From Epiperipatus broadwayi (lineage: Eukaryota > Onychophora > Udeonychophora > Euonychophora > Peripatidae), in contig JAQFVV010006637.1 in the NCBI GenBank assembly GCA_028023455.1, positions 64,001-128,000 on the forward strand: DNA of 64,000 bases, read 5' to 3'. Position numbers and translations under genes: made by a program. Position 1 is the first letter of the stretch; the number at the start of each line of letters is the position of its first letter. The notes beneath the pieces were generated by a model that saw only the letters and a list, made by a program, of their open reading frames with translations, did not search any database and had not been told where the DNA came from. Below are positions 47,246 to 60,019 of the stretch, piece after piece.

Positions 47246-47412
47246 TGGTCACAATTTTTGGTGTTTTTGGGGGTTTTTGTTGTTTTTATGGGGGGGTGGT
47301 TGGGGGGGGGGGGGGGGGGGGGAGGGGGGGGGACAGATATATATATATATATATATAAAGAGGGGAAAAAGGGGAAGGAAAAAAAGAAAAAAAAAAAAAT
47401 ATATATATATAA
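47191..47412. repeat. (AT)n - poly-G - (AT)n compound microsatellite
   Basis: (AT)n at 47191-47243, a T/G-rich part with a 21-base run of G at 47302-47322 and nine more G to 47332, then (AT)n and A/G-rich sequence. Could form quadruplexes, or could be an assembly artefact. Confidence 0.9.
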
Positions 47413-48120
47413 GACTAGTAGATTAATAAAAATGGTTACATTACAAATATAATTAAATAAAACATTTCAGAAATATACTACAATAAGAAATTAAGAAAGG
47501 TATGATCAAAAGGGTGGAATAATAAATAGTTCATGAGGAGAGATATGATTACCATCCTGGTTCCTTGCTCCTGATAGGTGGTGTTTGTGGCTTGATCTGA
47601 CCATCGATAGGTATTTGCCCGGACAAGAAAAATGGAAATACGTAGCATTCTTTCACAAAAAGTCCTGCAGACATGGCACAGAGTTCTGATTAATATGGGT
47701 TGGATACTATGGCATTTTGATAGTTTTTAGGAACCTCGGTGGCAGGTAAAGCTTTTTGCCTAACCACCAATCATATTCATTTCCATCAAAATACTATGAC
47801 TTTTAACTTGTTGCATGTTAAAAACTTCTCTGTGGTTTCGAGGACGACAGTTAAATAACTTTTTGGAACAAAATCTCAACGAGAAGCAAAATCTAAGAAA
47901 ACTGAATGAATTCTCCCAAATAGTAATCTGAAACAGCAGCAAGAGAAAATCTCAATGAATTCTCCAAAGACAAATCTGACTGAAAAGCAAGCACAAGAAA
48001 AATCTGAAAGAATTCTCCAAAGAGATATCTGACTGCAAGCAAGCAAGAGAAATCTCTAATAGGAAAAGCAAACTCTGAATAAGCCAACTCTGAAAAAGCC
48101 AAGTCTTTTGTTCTCTCTCC

Positions 48121-48128
48121 TATTTATA
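48121..48128 (-). promoter_or_regulatory. TATA box (minus strand), unit A
   Basis: GGTATAAATAGGAGAGAG on the minus strand with downstream purine-rich start region; identical in unit B at 58289-58296. Placed after the ORF in reading direction, as in a 3' LTR. Confidence 0.45.
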
Positions 48129-48984
48129 CCTTTTTTGTAAGCTACCTTCTATTGTTTTGCATATGATCTTAGATCTTGATAAGCCCCCCCCACGCTCCTT
48201 TGTTTCAAGGTAACATTTTCTAAAAATAACTTTTGCTTTTTTATTCTAAATTTCTTTCTTTAAACTTTGAATTTTATTAATTAAAAAAGAAAGAGAAGGC
48301 CATCTTTAATTTGCCTTGAATTGGCTAATTAATTAAAAATATACATTCCTTTAGAAAATGTTGGTGGACTTATCTCAAAATAAAATCATACACCATATTT
48401 TAACAAGATTTAAAAAAAAAATACATTCTTATTTTTTTTAATAAAATAAGCATTTTATTTCAGCAGAATTTTGCATTAACTCATATATATACGCTTGACG
48501 TATATATATATATGTTTGATTAAAAGGTTTTAACAATTTTTTAAAACAGCAATTTAATATTGGAATGGAATTTATTTAAAACAAAATATTTACTGCACAT
48601 ACAGATTTAATAAAGGTAATTAATTTTAGCTGTAATGCAAAACCCTGCTGATATTGGGCTATAAACTTAATTCAGGTCTACAATACTGTTTAAGTTTATA
48701 GGAGGCTGTGAAGCATGGATCGGACTTTCAGATCCATTGCTTCATTTCCCAATAGTTAGTGAGAAAAAAAATGTTAAAAAAAATGCTGTTGCTTCAGGTC
48801 AAAGGTAAAAATTTTGTGCCAGGTGAGTTCAAGCCTACTTTTTATTTGCCGTAATAGTTAATTTGTTACTGACTAACAGTCTTTCTTTCTTTTACTATAT
48901 AACTAATGGTCTATCCATAATTCAATCTCCTATATCTTAAATTGAGTCCGTGTTGTTTTTAGTCTAACAAGTTATATTTATCTT

Positions 48985-49826
48985 TTTATTTTCTAAATTT
49001 TCCAGGGTCCGGTGGTACACAAGGTTTTATGTTTGTAGCATTATACTGTCTTTGTATACTGTGACTATCTTTCAACAGAAAAGCATTTTCTCCACACTTT
49101 ATATATTGGGGAAAACTTTTTAACTTTCCTCCATGCTTTACTACTTGGTCTAAGGTCTCTTAGCCATGCTTGATTTCCTTTCCTGAATTTATATTGCCGG
49201 TTTTGATTCTTGCGATGCTGAGCCATGCATCTTAATTTTTCCCTTGCCTCATTTTCCTGCTCAGTCATAGTCTGGACATAAAAACAGATTTTTAAGCTAT
49301 CTAGGTGGTGTCTAGGGTTTCCACCCGGCTCTTCTCTAAAACATTTTATGTTGCCAATCTTTGCCATAGAAGTTATAGGACTGATTACTGTCACAGCAAA
49401 GATTTCACTGCCTTGTTGTGTCTGGATTTGGTTCAATGGCTGTTGATCGTTTGTTTTTTCACTATCCTCATTCATTTGTCCAGAGAAGTCCAACTGGTGA
49501 GTGGCTTCACCTGTTTCATAATCACTTGAGGATTTCATATCAGTGTCGTCTTGTTTTTGAGTATAATCTTCTGGTGATGCTTTTGTCACAATACTCTGTT
49601 CTTGACGAAGTTCCATATGTGCCTCCAAATGGTTCAATCTTTGTGATGTAATTCTCATAACTTCTTGGAACATGGTCATCATCATTTTGTTTTTGTCTCT
49701 CATTTCTTTGATGAGATCTTCCAAATTGTATTTTTGGTCACTATGAGTGCATGTTGCCATATTTGGAAGGTTGAACACTACCTTCTCATCACTGTCATAA
49801 TCTTCTTCTTTCTTCTGTTGTTCCAT
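48985..49826 (-). pseudogene. Gag-like/integrase-C-terminus fusion ORF, unit A
   Basis: Starts MEQQKKEEDYDSDEKVV. An acidic, Met-rich coiled segment (EDLIKEMRDKNKMMMTMFQE) leads to IGNIKCFREEPGGNPRHHL, like the opening of a retrotransposon capsid. It then passes straight into KNQNRQYKFRKGNQAWLRDL and KKFSPIYK, the C-terminal module of a Metaviridae-type integrase. Protease, RT, RNase H and the integrase core are missing, so the protein is an internal-deletion product. A 29-bp loss after SPIYK shifts the last part out of frame compared with unit B, where the tail reads on to NATNIKPC. Intact function unlikely. Confidence 0.7.
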
Positions 49827-51270
49827 TTTTGCCTAATATTGGCTATTTTGTTATATTACAATCATACCTTATTTCTAAAACGTCTTTCAGTCTTTTATAA
49901 ACAATCACGATAAGTATATTTTATCCCACATGTCTAGGAGCTAGATCCTTCTGAATATCAAAAATTTTTTTTACTTCTTTCTAAAATAACTCAGTATTCT
50001 AAGTGCTTTATTTTATATAACTATCTATTTTATTTGTATGTTTTTAGAAATTAACTTTGCCTATCTCACGAGGTCCTATCTTAAACCTATGCCTATATGT
50101 ATCTGTTTGTACATGAAAAAAAAAATCCCGCCATGTCTGTTTTTAATATTTATTTATACTACATATTATTCTCCTCACTTTACTGTATTTATTTTTATAT
50201 TTCATTAAAGTGTCACTGCTATGTTAATATAATTAAAATAATCCACTTACAGCTTGACCTGGCTTTCTCTGACACCTGAAACAACTAAAAAATGCATTTA
50301 CATTAATATACAAGTATATATATATATCAAAAGGAATATGTGAGCAAAAATATCCATATCTCATGTTTAAAAATTATTTTGGCTCACTACGCACACATTG
50401 TTATTTTGATCATCTACCTCCTATGGGTTGTTTATTTGTAATCCGATATGAGAGATTGCACTTGCCGACAAATTTATTTGATGGGGGCGCCAGTCAACAA
50501 GGCGATGGCCATATCAAATATACATTTTAATGGATAATGATCCAAGCACACATTGATAAGGATTATAAAGTTTAAATGCGATTAAAATTTATTTTGATTT
50601 TCACTTCACTTTCAAAAAATAATCTCTGCATGAATAAGTAAATGGAATTTTACATGACAATATTAATTAAGTCTAAAATGTATACAATTCAGTAAGGTAA
50701 CATGTCTGACCTGAGTTTGAAACCACGCTACCGTTTTGGTCATGACACACAAAAAAATCAATTTAAACAGCCTAAAGTACGATTAACAAAATAAAATATA
50801 TAATACAAAAAACAATTAAAATAAAATCCCATAATAACCGCCACTCCGAATTATGAAACTGGGATCGAAACCAACTACCATTTTGGTCACAACCTGAAAT
50901 AGATTAACAATTATCAAGCAATTTTACAGAATCACGCATTGAGATCAAAAACTGTTAAAAAACATTTATATAAAAATGGGTTTTACCGATCTCTAAACGA
51001 ATTGTATACCATATACACCCATATATATGAATATGTACAACATTAAATAAGCATATATATGACTACATATAAATATACAAACAGATATACCTATACAAAC
51101 ATTTATTTTATTATCATGTACATGATTTTATTAGAACGATTCGTCATATTGCAGACCGCATACTCCTATTATTTCAGGCTAGTAAACGCTGGTCGCAACT
51201 ATGACAAGGAAGCAATGATTGCAGACAGACCTATTCTTTCAGGTTACTCAGCAATTCTAAACTGTAAAGT

Positions 51271-51390
51271 GTAAGAGTCTTCACTTAATGGTTACTAAGG
51301 GGGTCTTCACCAAAAACGGTTGCTAAAAAACAAGGGCTTCACCTAACGGTTACTCAAAGGGTCTTCGCCTAACGGTTACTCAATAAATGA
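51271..51390 (+). repeat. Short tandem repeats (about 27 bp) in unit A
   Basis: gtcttcacctaacggttact units, four imperfect copies; the same block is at 61461-61580 in unit B. Confidence 0.8.
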
Positions 51391-51645
51391 TTCAATAGCA
51401 TAATCCAAACTAGGAAAAAATCTTAACTAAAGATGGCTGAAATATATGTTATACAAAAATATATCTTATATATATATATATCTTTATTAAAACGAACATA
51501 CGCATTTAGTATTTCACAAATTGAAAATTAAATTTGAATTTTATTAAAACAAAACTTATTCTTATATATTATTTGCTAGGAAATGTAACTGCAAAATATT
51601 TAAAGGGAAAAAAATTTTTCATGATTATAATTATTCATTATATAT

Positions 51646-53616
51646 TGTAACCCGCTATCCTACTGCTACTGCAGACACTATTCTCCTTTTGGCTTTTCTG
51701 TTGACGATTCCCTTTTACGAACCTGCTGTGTTATTTCGTCCGGGGTTTACATAATGTTTTGTGAAAATAATTTCAAACACATATACACGTACGCTTTTAT
51801 TTGTTTCATACGTAGATTCAGATTGAACCCGAGTAATAGGCGCCAGGAGAACCTTTACAAGCTCGCCACGCATGTGCACACGCTCACTCAACTATATGAC
51901 AGAACATGCCCAAGCATCACTCCAGCGGACAGCAAGAAACGAACACAGCAACACTATTTCCGAACTAGATCGCACATTACCGTTAAACAATATTGAAACA
52001 CCTTTATCACTGTTGGGCCCGCCCTATATCCCCCAGAATAAATTAACCATAACTTAACATTAACATAAGAATTGTATGACAAATATAAACGCTATAAATA
52101 TACTTAAATCTTAACTAAAATATTAAATGTACCCGTTCAACTTATACAACATAGATCACTCTCGCACTCATTCAACATTATTTAAATAAATTTGAAATTC
52201 CAAGCGATCAATAAAAGAAGTATTAATTAAATGAATGATTTATTTAGAAAAAAACTGGGTAAATAAAATTATCATGCAGATATATGATTTAGTAAGTCTA
52301 GATAACATAATTACGGAATTAGGTATGAATTTGCACAGATATTTGCTGAATCTTAATTGTACATATGATTCTGGTTGAGTTCTTTAGTGATTCAATTTGG
52401 TCATTAGTAATTTTATCATTTTACACTTAATGTTTGTAGATCGTTCTCCACTTTAAAGTTATTTTAGCTGGTGCATGAATGTGTGAGCAAATGTTAAAAT
52501 ATAACTACCTGTAGAACGAGAAGACTGTAATGGGATCCTGAGCGATGTTTTCCTTAATTCAGCATGCCGGCTTTTGGTGAGGCTTCCAGGGCGTGTGTGG
52601 TCCTTGAGTTCATTTTCTCCGAGGTTGAGAGCATTCTAGGATCGATCAGCGGTGCCAGGTGCGAAGGTTCGGCGGCCAAGCCGCGAATTTTGGATTCAGC
52701 AACGCATTTCGTCTACGGTATCACACAAAGTTTAGGTTAAGAAGTCCAAGTACTTAATCAGAAGCTCTGCCAAAAAATTAATAATACTCTCCGCTAAAAT
52801 TCAAATTAATTTCGCCTTCCACAACTCTTAATCAATAATTAATAATTGTATCCTGCTCTCCAGTTCTGTCTTGCCTTTTTCTTCTCTTCTTTCCCGCCAC
52901 GACACCTTGAATTTTTCCTCCAATCTCTGTCATGCACTCATGAGTCATCAGTTCTTATTTGCTAATTAAGGGTCCTCTTTATTCAATGGTTTCTGGGACA
53001 TTTGCACCACGTTGGAATTTAATTTAGTTTTACCATCTCTTTTTAAGTATTGTTTTAGCTGGAGCCAGAAGTCTAAGTAGTACAATAGCAGTGTACACTT
53101 TTTTATCACCTCTGTTTCTAAATTTGGATTGTTATCTAGACTTTACCAACATACATCCTGCTTATTGTTTCAACTTCTCTAAATTTGACTCTACTAATTG
53201 CCCCCCATTCAAAATATCTTAGATCGCTTGGAATCTTTTAACCTATTGCAGATTAATTAATTTACTTATCTTTTTTCTTTCTTTTTTGTTTAAAAATGAT
53301 TTAATAAAAAAAATTCTAATTTGTTCTCGATCATTCTTTTTTTTTAAAACGAAATAACAAAAAAAAGCAAACTTACAAATAATGATTATAATAAATTTAA
53401 TTCCTCAAAAAAAATAAAAACTCTTTTAATTTTAGTTCAATAAATCTGACAGGTACTCTTGTATAGCTGCGATCTGCTTTAGAAACGGCTGTTTCTCGTT
53501 TATTCTTAAAACAAGATCGTTTTTTAAAAAGTTTTGGTACCTGTCATTTATTTCGTCATTAATATATATCTTTAACTTTCCTAGGTTCAAACCCTATGTA
53601 ACGCTATTCCGTTACA
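51646..53616. mobile_element. 1.97-kb insert with TGTAAC...GTTACA ends (solo-LTR-like)
   Basis: Absent from unit B, whose sequence runs continuously across the site (near 61838). The ends are TGTAAC and GTTACA, flanked by atata on both sides. The last 20 bases form a hairpin (TGTAACG...CGTTACA). TG...CA ends and lack of any ORF suggest a solo LTR. It contains a GC-richer patch (52540-52700), unlike its surroundings. Confidence 0.65.
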
Positions 53617-54299
53617 ATATATATATAAAATGCAGAGAAAGTGAAAAAATATTTGCTGACACCGTACGTTGACACATGTTAATTTGAACTTATCGCACTT
53701 TAGATCTACGAAAAAAAATTTTATTAACAGAAAAAGAATTGTTATCTATTAGATCTTTACCAAAATTTATACCAATGGAAAAACATTTTATTATCTATTT
53801 GTGCTTTTTACTAAAATATTAACACACCGAATATACACTATATTTTGAAAAACATTATTACATCAAAACTTCCACCGCATTGACACTATATACTTTATAC
53901 GACAAACAACAATATGGTGACTGGCCATGACAAAACTCTACTAATTAGGAAATTTTTTTTGCTATAACTCTGAAATTTATTCTCATTATATATTCACTGA
54001 AAAAAAAAAAACTAACAGAGTGTTAACTGTTCTAAATGTAAACTCTTCATTCTATCTGATTTAAAACTCGGGAAAATTTTTTTACCTTATACACATTTAA
54101 CTTTTTTTAATTAATCCAACAAAAATGACATTTGGCTCACATTAGGAAACAAAACTCGGAAAAATTATACATATATTTTTATATAAATATATTAAAGTAA
54201 AACAAACTTCTCAGGGTACTAATTTTTATTTAAAAAAATACCATTCATCCCACAGCGACAAACTCGAAGCAAAAAATTTACATATATCTATTATTTCAT

Positions 54300-54720
54300 G
54301 TCATTGAAAAAAAAATCATATATATGCATACAAATCCAGGAAAAAATTCTACATATATATTATTATTTAAAACATAAATGCTGCCTACAGGGTGTGAGAA
54401 AAAAATCTTATAAGTATACCTATATTTTCAAATCCCCTATTCCTATTTTTCCAAACAAAATGAAATTCGGCCCAGTTGGTAGACAAAATGCGGGGAATAA
54501 TTTTACACATATCTATTATCTCGTGTTATTTAAAAAAATATATATATATATATGCGTACCATTCCGGGAAAAAAAATTCTACATATATATTATTCATTAA
54601 TTTAAAACAGAAGAAAAAACATTATACACACATAACAAATGTTATACGGGGCATTGCAGGGTACGGAAAATTTCGAATAGCCACACGATGGGCATCCAAA
54701 ATGCGGGGCGAAAAAATTTA
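54300..54720 (+). repeat. Degenerate internal repeats in unit A
   Basis: Phrases aaaatgcgggg(g)aaaaa and attctacatatatattatt recur three to four times; same block at 62520-62940 in unit B. Confidence 0.6.
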
Positions 54721-55534
54721 CTGTGCCAGTCAGATGATGTATGTTGGTTTAACTCAGTTCGAATACTAGGCGAAAGTACCTCGAGGCCACCCATACGTGA
54801 GATATTAAATCAAGAATACTATGACCTCTGCCCTCTTCACCTATTACCAAGTCTAATTATGAACCAACAACATTATCTGAGACATACATAAATTATTTGC
54901 TCACCCAGCCAAGCTTAGAATCAGGGGAGTGACAATGGACAAGAATACTTATGGGACTAAACAGTCAAATGTGCATAAAAGTACTATGAAAAATGTGTTT
55001 TGTGTGCCTGGATCATTGGAAAAGCAAAATAAAGCATTAAAATAAGATTAGAAAAACTCAAGCTTTTTAGTTAAATAATATATTTAATTAATGACTTAAA
55101 ATGTTAGTAATGTTTTAATGGCCTCCACTATTCCCCTGAATTAATGAAAAACTAATTAGACAATAAAAACAGATAGCAACAATATAATATTTTTGCGGTC
55201 TAAGTCTTTTCTTCCCAATTTTAATAAAATTGTCAACTCGACTCTCCTCGATAAAGCACAATAAAAAATCTTTTGCAAAGCATTTTTAATTGCCTTGCGC
55301 TAAAAACAGACAGTTTAAAATTATTTAAATGGCGGACAAAAGAGGCATTATTGAAAAGATCAAATAGGCAAACAAAGGAAACTTACTCGTATTTAATTTA
55401 CAACACAATTGAAATTGAAAAGATATTTTAAATAAAAAATTAACTTTTAAACTTAACCGCAATGGAATACAAAATATTGATAACATGTTAGTAATGAAGA
55501 ATAGCAAAGGAAAAAGGATTAAATATATATATAG

Positions 55535-57557
55535 CTGATCACACAATATATATATTATAATGATCAAAAACGAAGTGAAGATCGAATCTACGTATCTGCA
55601 ACTACCAGGGCGCCATCTAGGCATTTAAACCTAGAAAAATTTATAGAGTAGGCAGATATGCGCTGTTAAGATTCCACTTTATTTAAATATTCAGATCGTT
55701 ATCCCAAGTCACTAGCTCATTGGAGACGCAGAGATAAAAATCTATATCTTAATTTATATCTTAAATATAAATAAATAAAAGCCACTGCCAGAAATTAACA
55801 CATAAAAATATTTATTTACGCACATATAAAATAACATTAAAATTTTGAGGAATAAATTCACCATTTTAGATTTTTCTATTAATCTTTAGTTTTACATTTA
55901 AGTAAATTACAACCATGAGTTTAATATTTATTTAGGGAGTCGAGTATGAATAGACTACATAGATCTGTATTTGAAAAGAAAATATTCTTCCCTGATTTAA
56001 CCTTAGGCAATTATATTCACAATCAAACTGGCGCCAATCCATCTGATACATTTATGTATTCAATGTAGCATGAAAATACGATGACAAAAATACTATACTG
56101 TCAGGAATGTACATCTGAACAGCAAGTAGAATTAGAGAAGACATTGTCTCTCCACCAACAGGAATGTCACATCTGTTGGCGAGTAGAACAATAAACATAA
56201 AACTTCGTAGAAATGGAGTGCGGTCCTTTGCCATCTGACAAACCCATCCATAGGCAAACAGAAGGTGTGTGGCATATATATATAATCCTGCCCATAGCGG
56301 ATCTCATACTGCATCTACAATTACACAAATATATCCAATCCATTGAACCAATTCAACTATGAAATGAATAACCTAAGATTACCCTCCCTTAATATAACTT
56401 CACAAAACTATATAGCCATTCACGCCCGACTTAAATTTAACATTTAAATACATTTGCACAGATTATTTTTATAAAATTGTTTTTAAAATGTTGAGTATAG
56501 ATTGGCTGCACAGATTCCACGGTCAAAAACATCCAAATTAAACACAATCAATCAAAATACAAAATCATCGATAACGTCAATTGCAAAGGGAATACACAAG
56601 GCCCCATGGCATTCATCGTAAGATGCCGGCATTAACATCGTTGATCTATATATTCTAATCAAATGTGAAAACTTCAACATAATCAACCGCTAACGAATCT
56701 ATGCAACGTCTATACCCAACCTAAATTTCATCATTTAAAATTTAAACAATAAACAATTTATACAATAAGAAAAAAAAATGGAAATGATTTTTATCAATCG
56801 GAAAACATATAAAATTAAAAATTATTAATTTGATTTTAAACTTATAAAAGTCAGATGGAAGTTCATAAGCTTGAACGAAAGTTCTTAATTATTTTTAAAT
56901 TTAGAGTTCATGTCAATATAGCTTACGGTAGAAGAGTCCAGGTTTCTGCTTTTAATTCCCGTGACGACTCCATTGGAAGATAATGTTCTGGAGATGGCAA
57001 TAGCTGGTTCAAGGTATCACAGTCTTTTCCTTTTTCTTTTTTAAATAGAGAGTGTGGTATGTGTGTCCTACCACAACTCTCAAACACACAACGCTGGAAC
57101 TGTCCAAAAAAACTGTATTTCTTTTTATATTATCCACACAGATTCAATCAACAAAACGTCACTAATCCATCACTTTCGTTAGGGTCCGAGCCAAGGCTTG
57201 GTGATTCCATTGGTCAAGCTAATTTCTCTTTATTTTCTTATCTATCTTTCATCAGATCATTTTAATTATAGAAGAGCCCAAGCCTAGCCTGCTTTTCAAA
57301 CAGTTTATAAACAATCATTTCCATTTACAGATTACATTAATTAATACCTGTTTTTATTTTTAAATCTTGTACTTTTTTATAAAAAAGTACGTTCGAATAC
57401 TTTTTTTTTTAAAAATATTTTTAAAGTTTGGCCTCTGTGCGAATGTATATACGTTTAACAAACATTTTAATTTTAGCGTTTAGTTTTTTACTTTTATTTG
57501 TGAACTTTTAAGTTTTTATTTTAAATTAATGTAACGACATATTTATATATCATTACA
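55535..57557. mobile_element. About 2-kb insert between units A and B, LTR-like right end
   Basis: Lies between the end of unit A and the start of unit B, in AT dinucleotides. The right end is TGTAACG...CATTACA (57530-57557), a hairpin like that of the 51646-53616 insert. Near the left end gggcgccat (55609) gives TGGCGCCC on the minus strand, reminiscent of a tRNA primer-binding site. The two inserts are otherwise different in sequence. A 57059-57265 open stretch is unrecognised. Confidence 0.45.
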
Positions 57558-58288
57558 ATATATATATATATGTATATATATCTAAGACTAGTCCAATAAA
57601 ATGGTTACATTACAAATATAATTAAATAAAACATTTCAGAAATATACTACAATAAGCAATTAAGAAAGGTATGATCAAAAGGGTTGAATAATAAATAGTT
57701 CATGAGGAGAGATATGATTACCGTCCTGGTTCCTTGCTCCTGTTAGGTGGCATTCATGGCTTGATCTGACCATCGATAGGTATTTGTCTGGACAAGGAAA
57801 ATGGAAATATGTAGCATTCTTTCACGAAAAGTCCCACAGACACTGCACAGAGTTCAGATTAATATGGGTTGGATACTACAGCATTTTGATGGTTTTTAGG
57901 AACCTCGGCGGAGGCAAAGCTTTTTGCCTAACTGCCAATCATATTCGTTTCCATCAAAATACTATGACTTTTAACTCGTTGCATGTTAAAAACTTCTCCG
58001 TGGTTTCAAGGATGACAGTTAAATTACTTTTTGGAACAAAATCTCAACGAGAAGCAAAATCTAAGAAAACTGAATGAATTCTCCCAAATAGTAATCTGAA
58101 ACAGCAGCAAGAGAAAATCTCAATGAATTCTCCAAAGACAAATCTGACTGAAAAGCAAGCACAAGAAAAATCTGAAAGAATTCTCCAAAGAGAAATCTGA
58201 CTGCAAGCAAGCAAGAGAAATCTCTAATAGGAAAAGCAAACTCTGAATAAGCCAACTCTGAAAAAGCCAAGTCTTTTGTTCTCTCTCC

Positions 58289-58296
58289 TATTTATA
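58289..58296 (-). promoter_or_regulatory. TATA box (minus strand), unit B
   Basis: Same TATAAATA and surroundings as 48121-48128. Confidence 0.45.
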
Positions 58297-59151
58297 CCTT
58301 TTTTGTAAGCTACCTTCTATTGTTTTGCATATGATCTTAGATCTTGATAAGCCCCCCCACACTCCTTTGTTTCAAGGTAACATTTTCTAAAAATAACTTT
58401 TGCTTTTTTATTCTAAATTTCTCTCTTTAAACTTTGAATTTTATTAATTAAAAAAGAAAGAGAAGGCCATCTTTAATTTGCCTTGAATTGGCTAATTAAT
58501 TAAAAATATACATTCCTTTAGAAAATGTTGGTGGGCTTATCTCAAAATAAAATCATACGCCATATTTTAACAACATTTAAAAAGAAAAATACATTCTTAT
58601 TATTTTTAATAAAATAAGCATTTTATTTCAGCAGAATTTTGCATTAACTCATATATATATATGCTTGACATATATATATGTTTGATTAAAAGGTTTTAAC
58701 AATTTTTTTGAACAGCAATTTAATCTTGGAACGGAATTTATTTAAAATGAAATATTTACTGCACATACAGATTTAATAAAGGTAATTAATTTTAGCTGTA
58801 ATGCAAAACCCTGCTGATATTGGGCTATAAACTTAATTCAGGTCTACAATACTGTTTAAGTTTATAAGAGGCTGTGAAGCATGGATCGGACTTTCAGATC
58901 CATTGCTTCATTTCCCAATAGTTAGTGAGAAAAAAAATGTTAAAAAAAATGCTGTTGCTTCAGGTCAAAGGTAAAAATTTTGTGCCAGGTGAGTTCAAGC
59001 CTACTTTTTATTTGCCGTAATAGTTAATTTGTTACTGACTAACAGTCTTTCTTTCTTTTACTATATAACTAATGGTCTATCCATAATTCAATCTCCTATA
59101 TCTTAAATTGGGTCCATGTTGTTTTTAGTCTAACAAGTTATATTTATCTTT

Positions 59152-60016
59152 TTATTTTCTAAATTTCCCAGGGTCCGGTGGTACACAAGGTTTTATGTTT
59201 GTAGCATTATACTGTCTTTGTATACTGTGACTATCTTTCAACAGAAAAGCATTTTCTCCACACTTCTTTTTTAATGCATGCGAACCTTTATATATTGGGA
59301 AAAACTTTTTAACTGTCCTCCATGCTTTACTACTAGGTCTAAGGTCTCTTAGCCATGATTGCTTTCCTTTCCTGAATTTATATTGCCGGTTTTGATTCTT
59401 GCAATGCCGAGCCATACGTCTTAATTTTTTCCTTGCCTTCTTTTCCTGCTCAGTCATATTCTGGACATGGAAACAGATTTTTAAGCTATCTAGGTGGTGT
59501 CTATGGTTTCCACCTGGCTCTTCTCTAAAACATTTTATGTTGCCAATCTTTGCCATAGAAGTTATAGGACTGATTACTGTCACAGTAAAGATTTCACTGC
59601 CTTGTTGTGTCTGGATTTGGTTCAATGGCTGTTGATCATTTGTTTTTTCACTATCCTCATTCATTTGTCCAGAGAAGTCCAACTGGTGAGTGGCTTCACC
59701 TGTTTCATAATCACTTGAGGATTTCATATCAGTGTCGTCTTGTTTTTTGAGTATAATCTTCTGGTGATGCTTTTGTCACAATACTCTGTTCTTGACGGAG
59801 TTCCATATGTGCCTCCAAATGGTTCAATCTTTGTGATATAATTCTCATAACTTCTTGGAACATGGTCATCATCATTTTGTTTTTGTCTCTCATTTCTTTG
59901 ATGAGATCTTCCAAATTGTATTTTTGGTCACTATGAGTGCATGTTGCCATATTTGGAAGGTTTAACACTACCTCCTCATCACTGTCATAATCTTCGTCTT
60001 TCTTCTGTTGTTCCAT
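59152..60016 (-). pseudogene. Gag-like/integrase-C-terminus fusion ORF, unit B
   Basis: Same fusion as unit A but with a complete 3' end: after FRKGKQSWLRDLRPSSK come KKFFPIYKGSH, ENAFLLKD and NATNIKPC, which is the full 'K-FP-Y-GPY ... N-Y-L-D ... FN---LKP' integrase tail. A one-base difference in a T run near 59740-59745 breaks the frame after EDYTQK; unit A is open at that site. Each unit is thus damaged at a different place, so the family ORF was intact when the two units diverged. Confidence 0.72.
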
Positions 60017-60019
60017 TTT

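Larger units (their letters stand above)
47411..55530 (-). mobile_element. Non-autonomous LTR-type element, unit A (interrupted)
   Basis: 47411-51645 plus 53617-55530 together match unit B (57590-63735) almost base for base. Contents in minus-strand order: terminal region, a 2.9-kb non-coding region with internal repeats, the gag-integrase ORF (49826-49065), and a TATA-containing region. A 1.97-kb insert (51646-53616) splits it. Confidence 0.8.
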
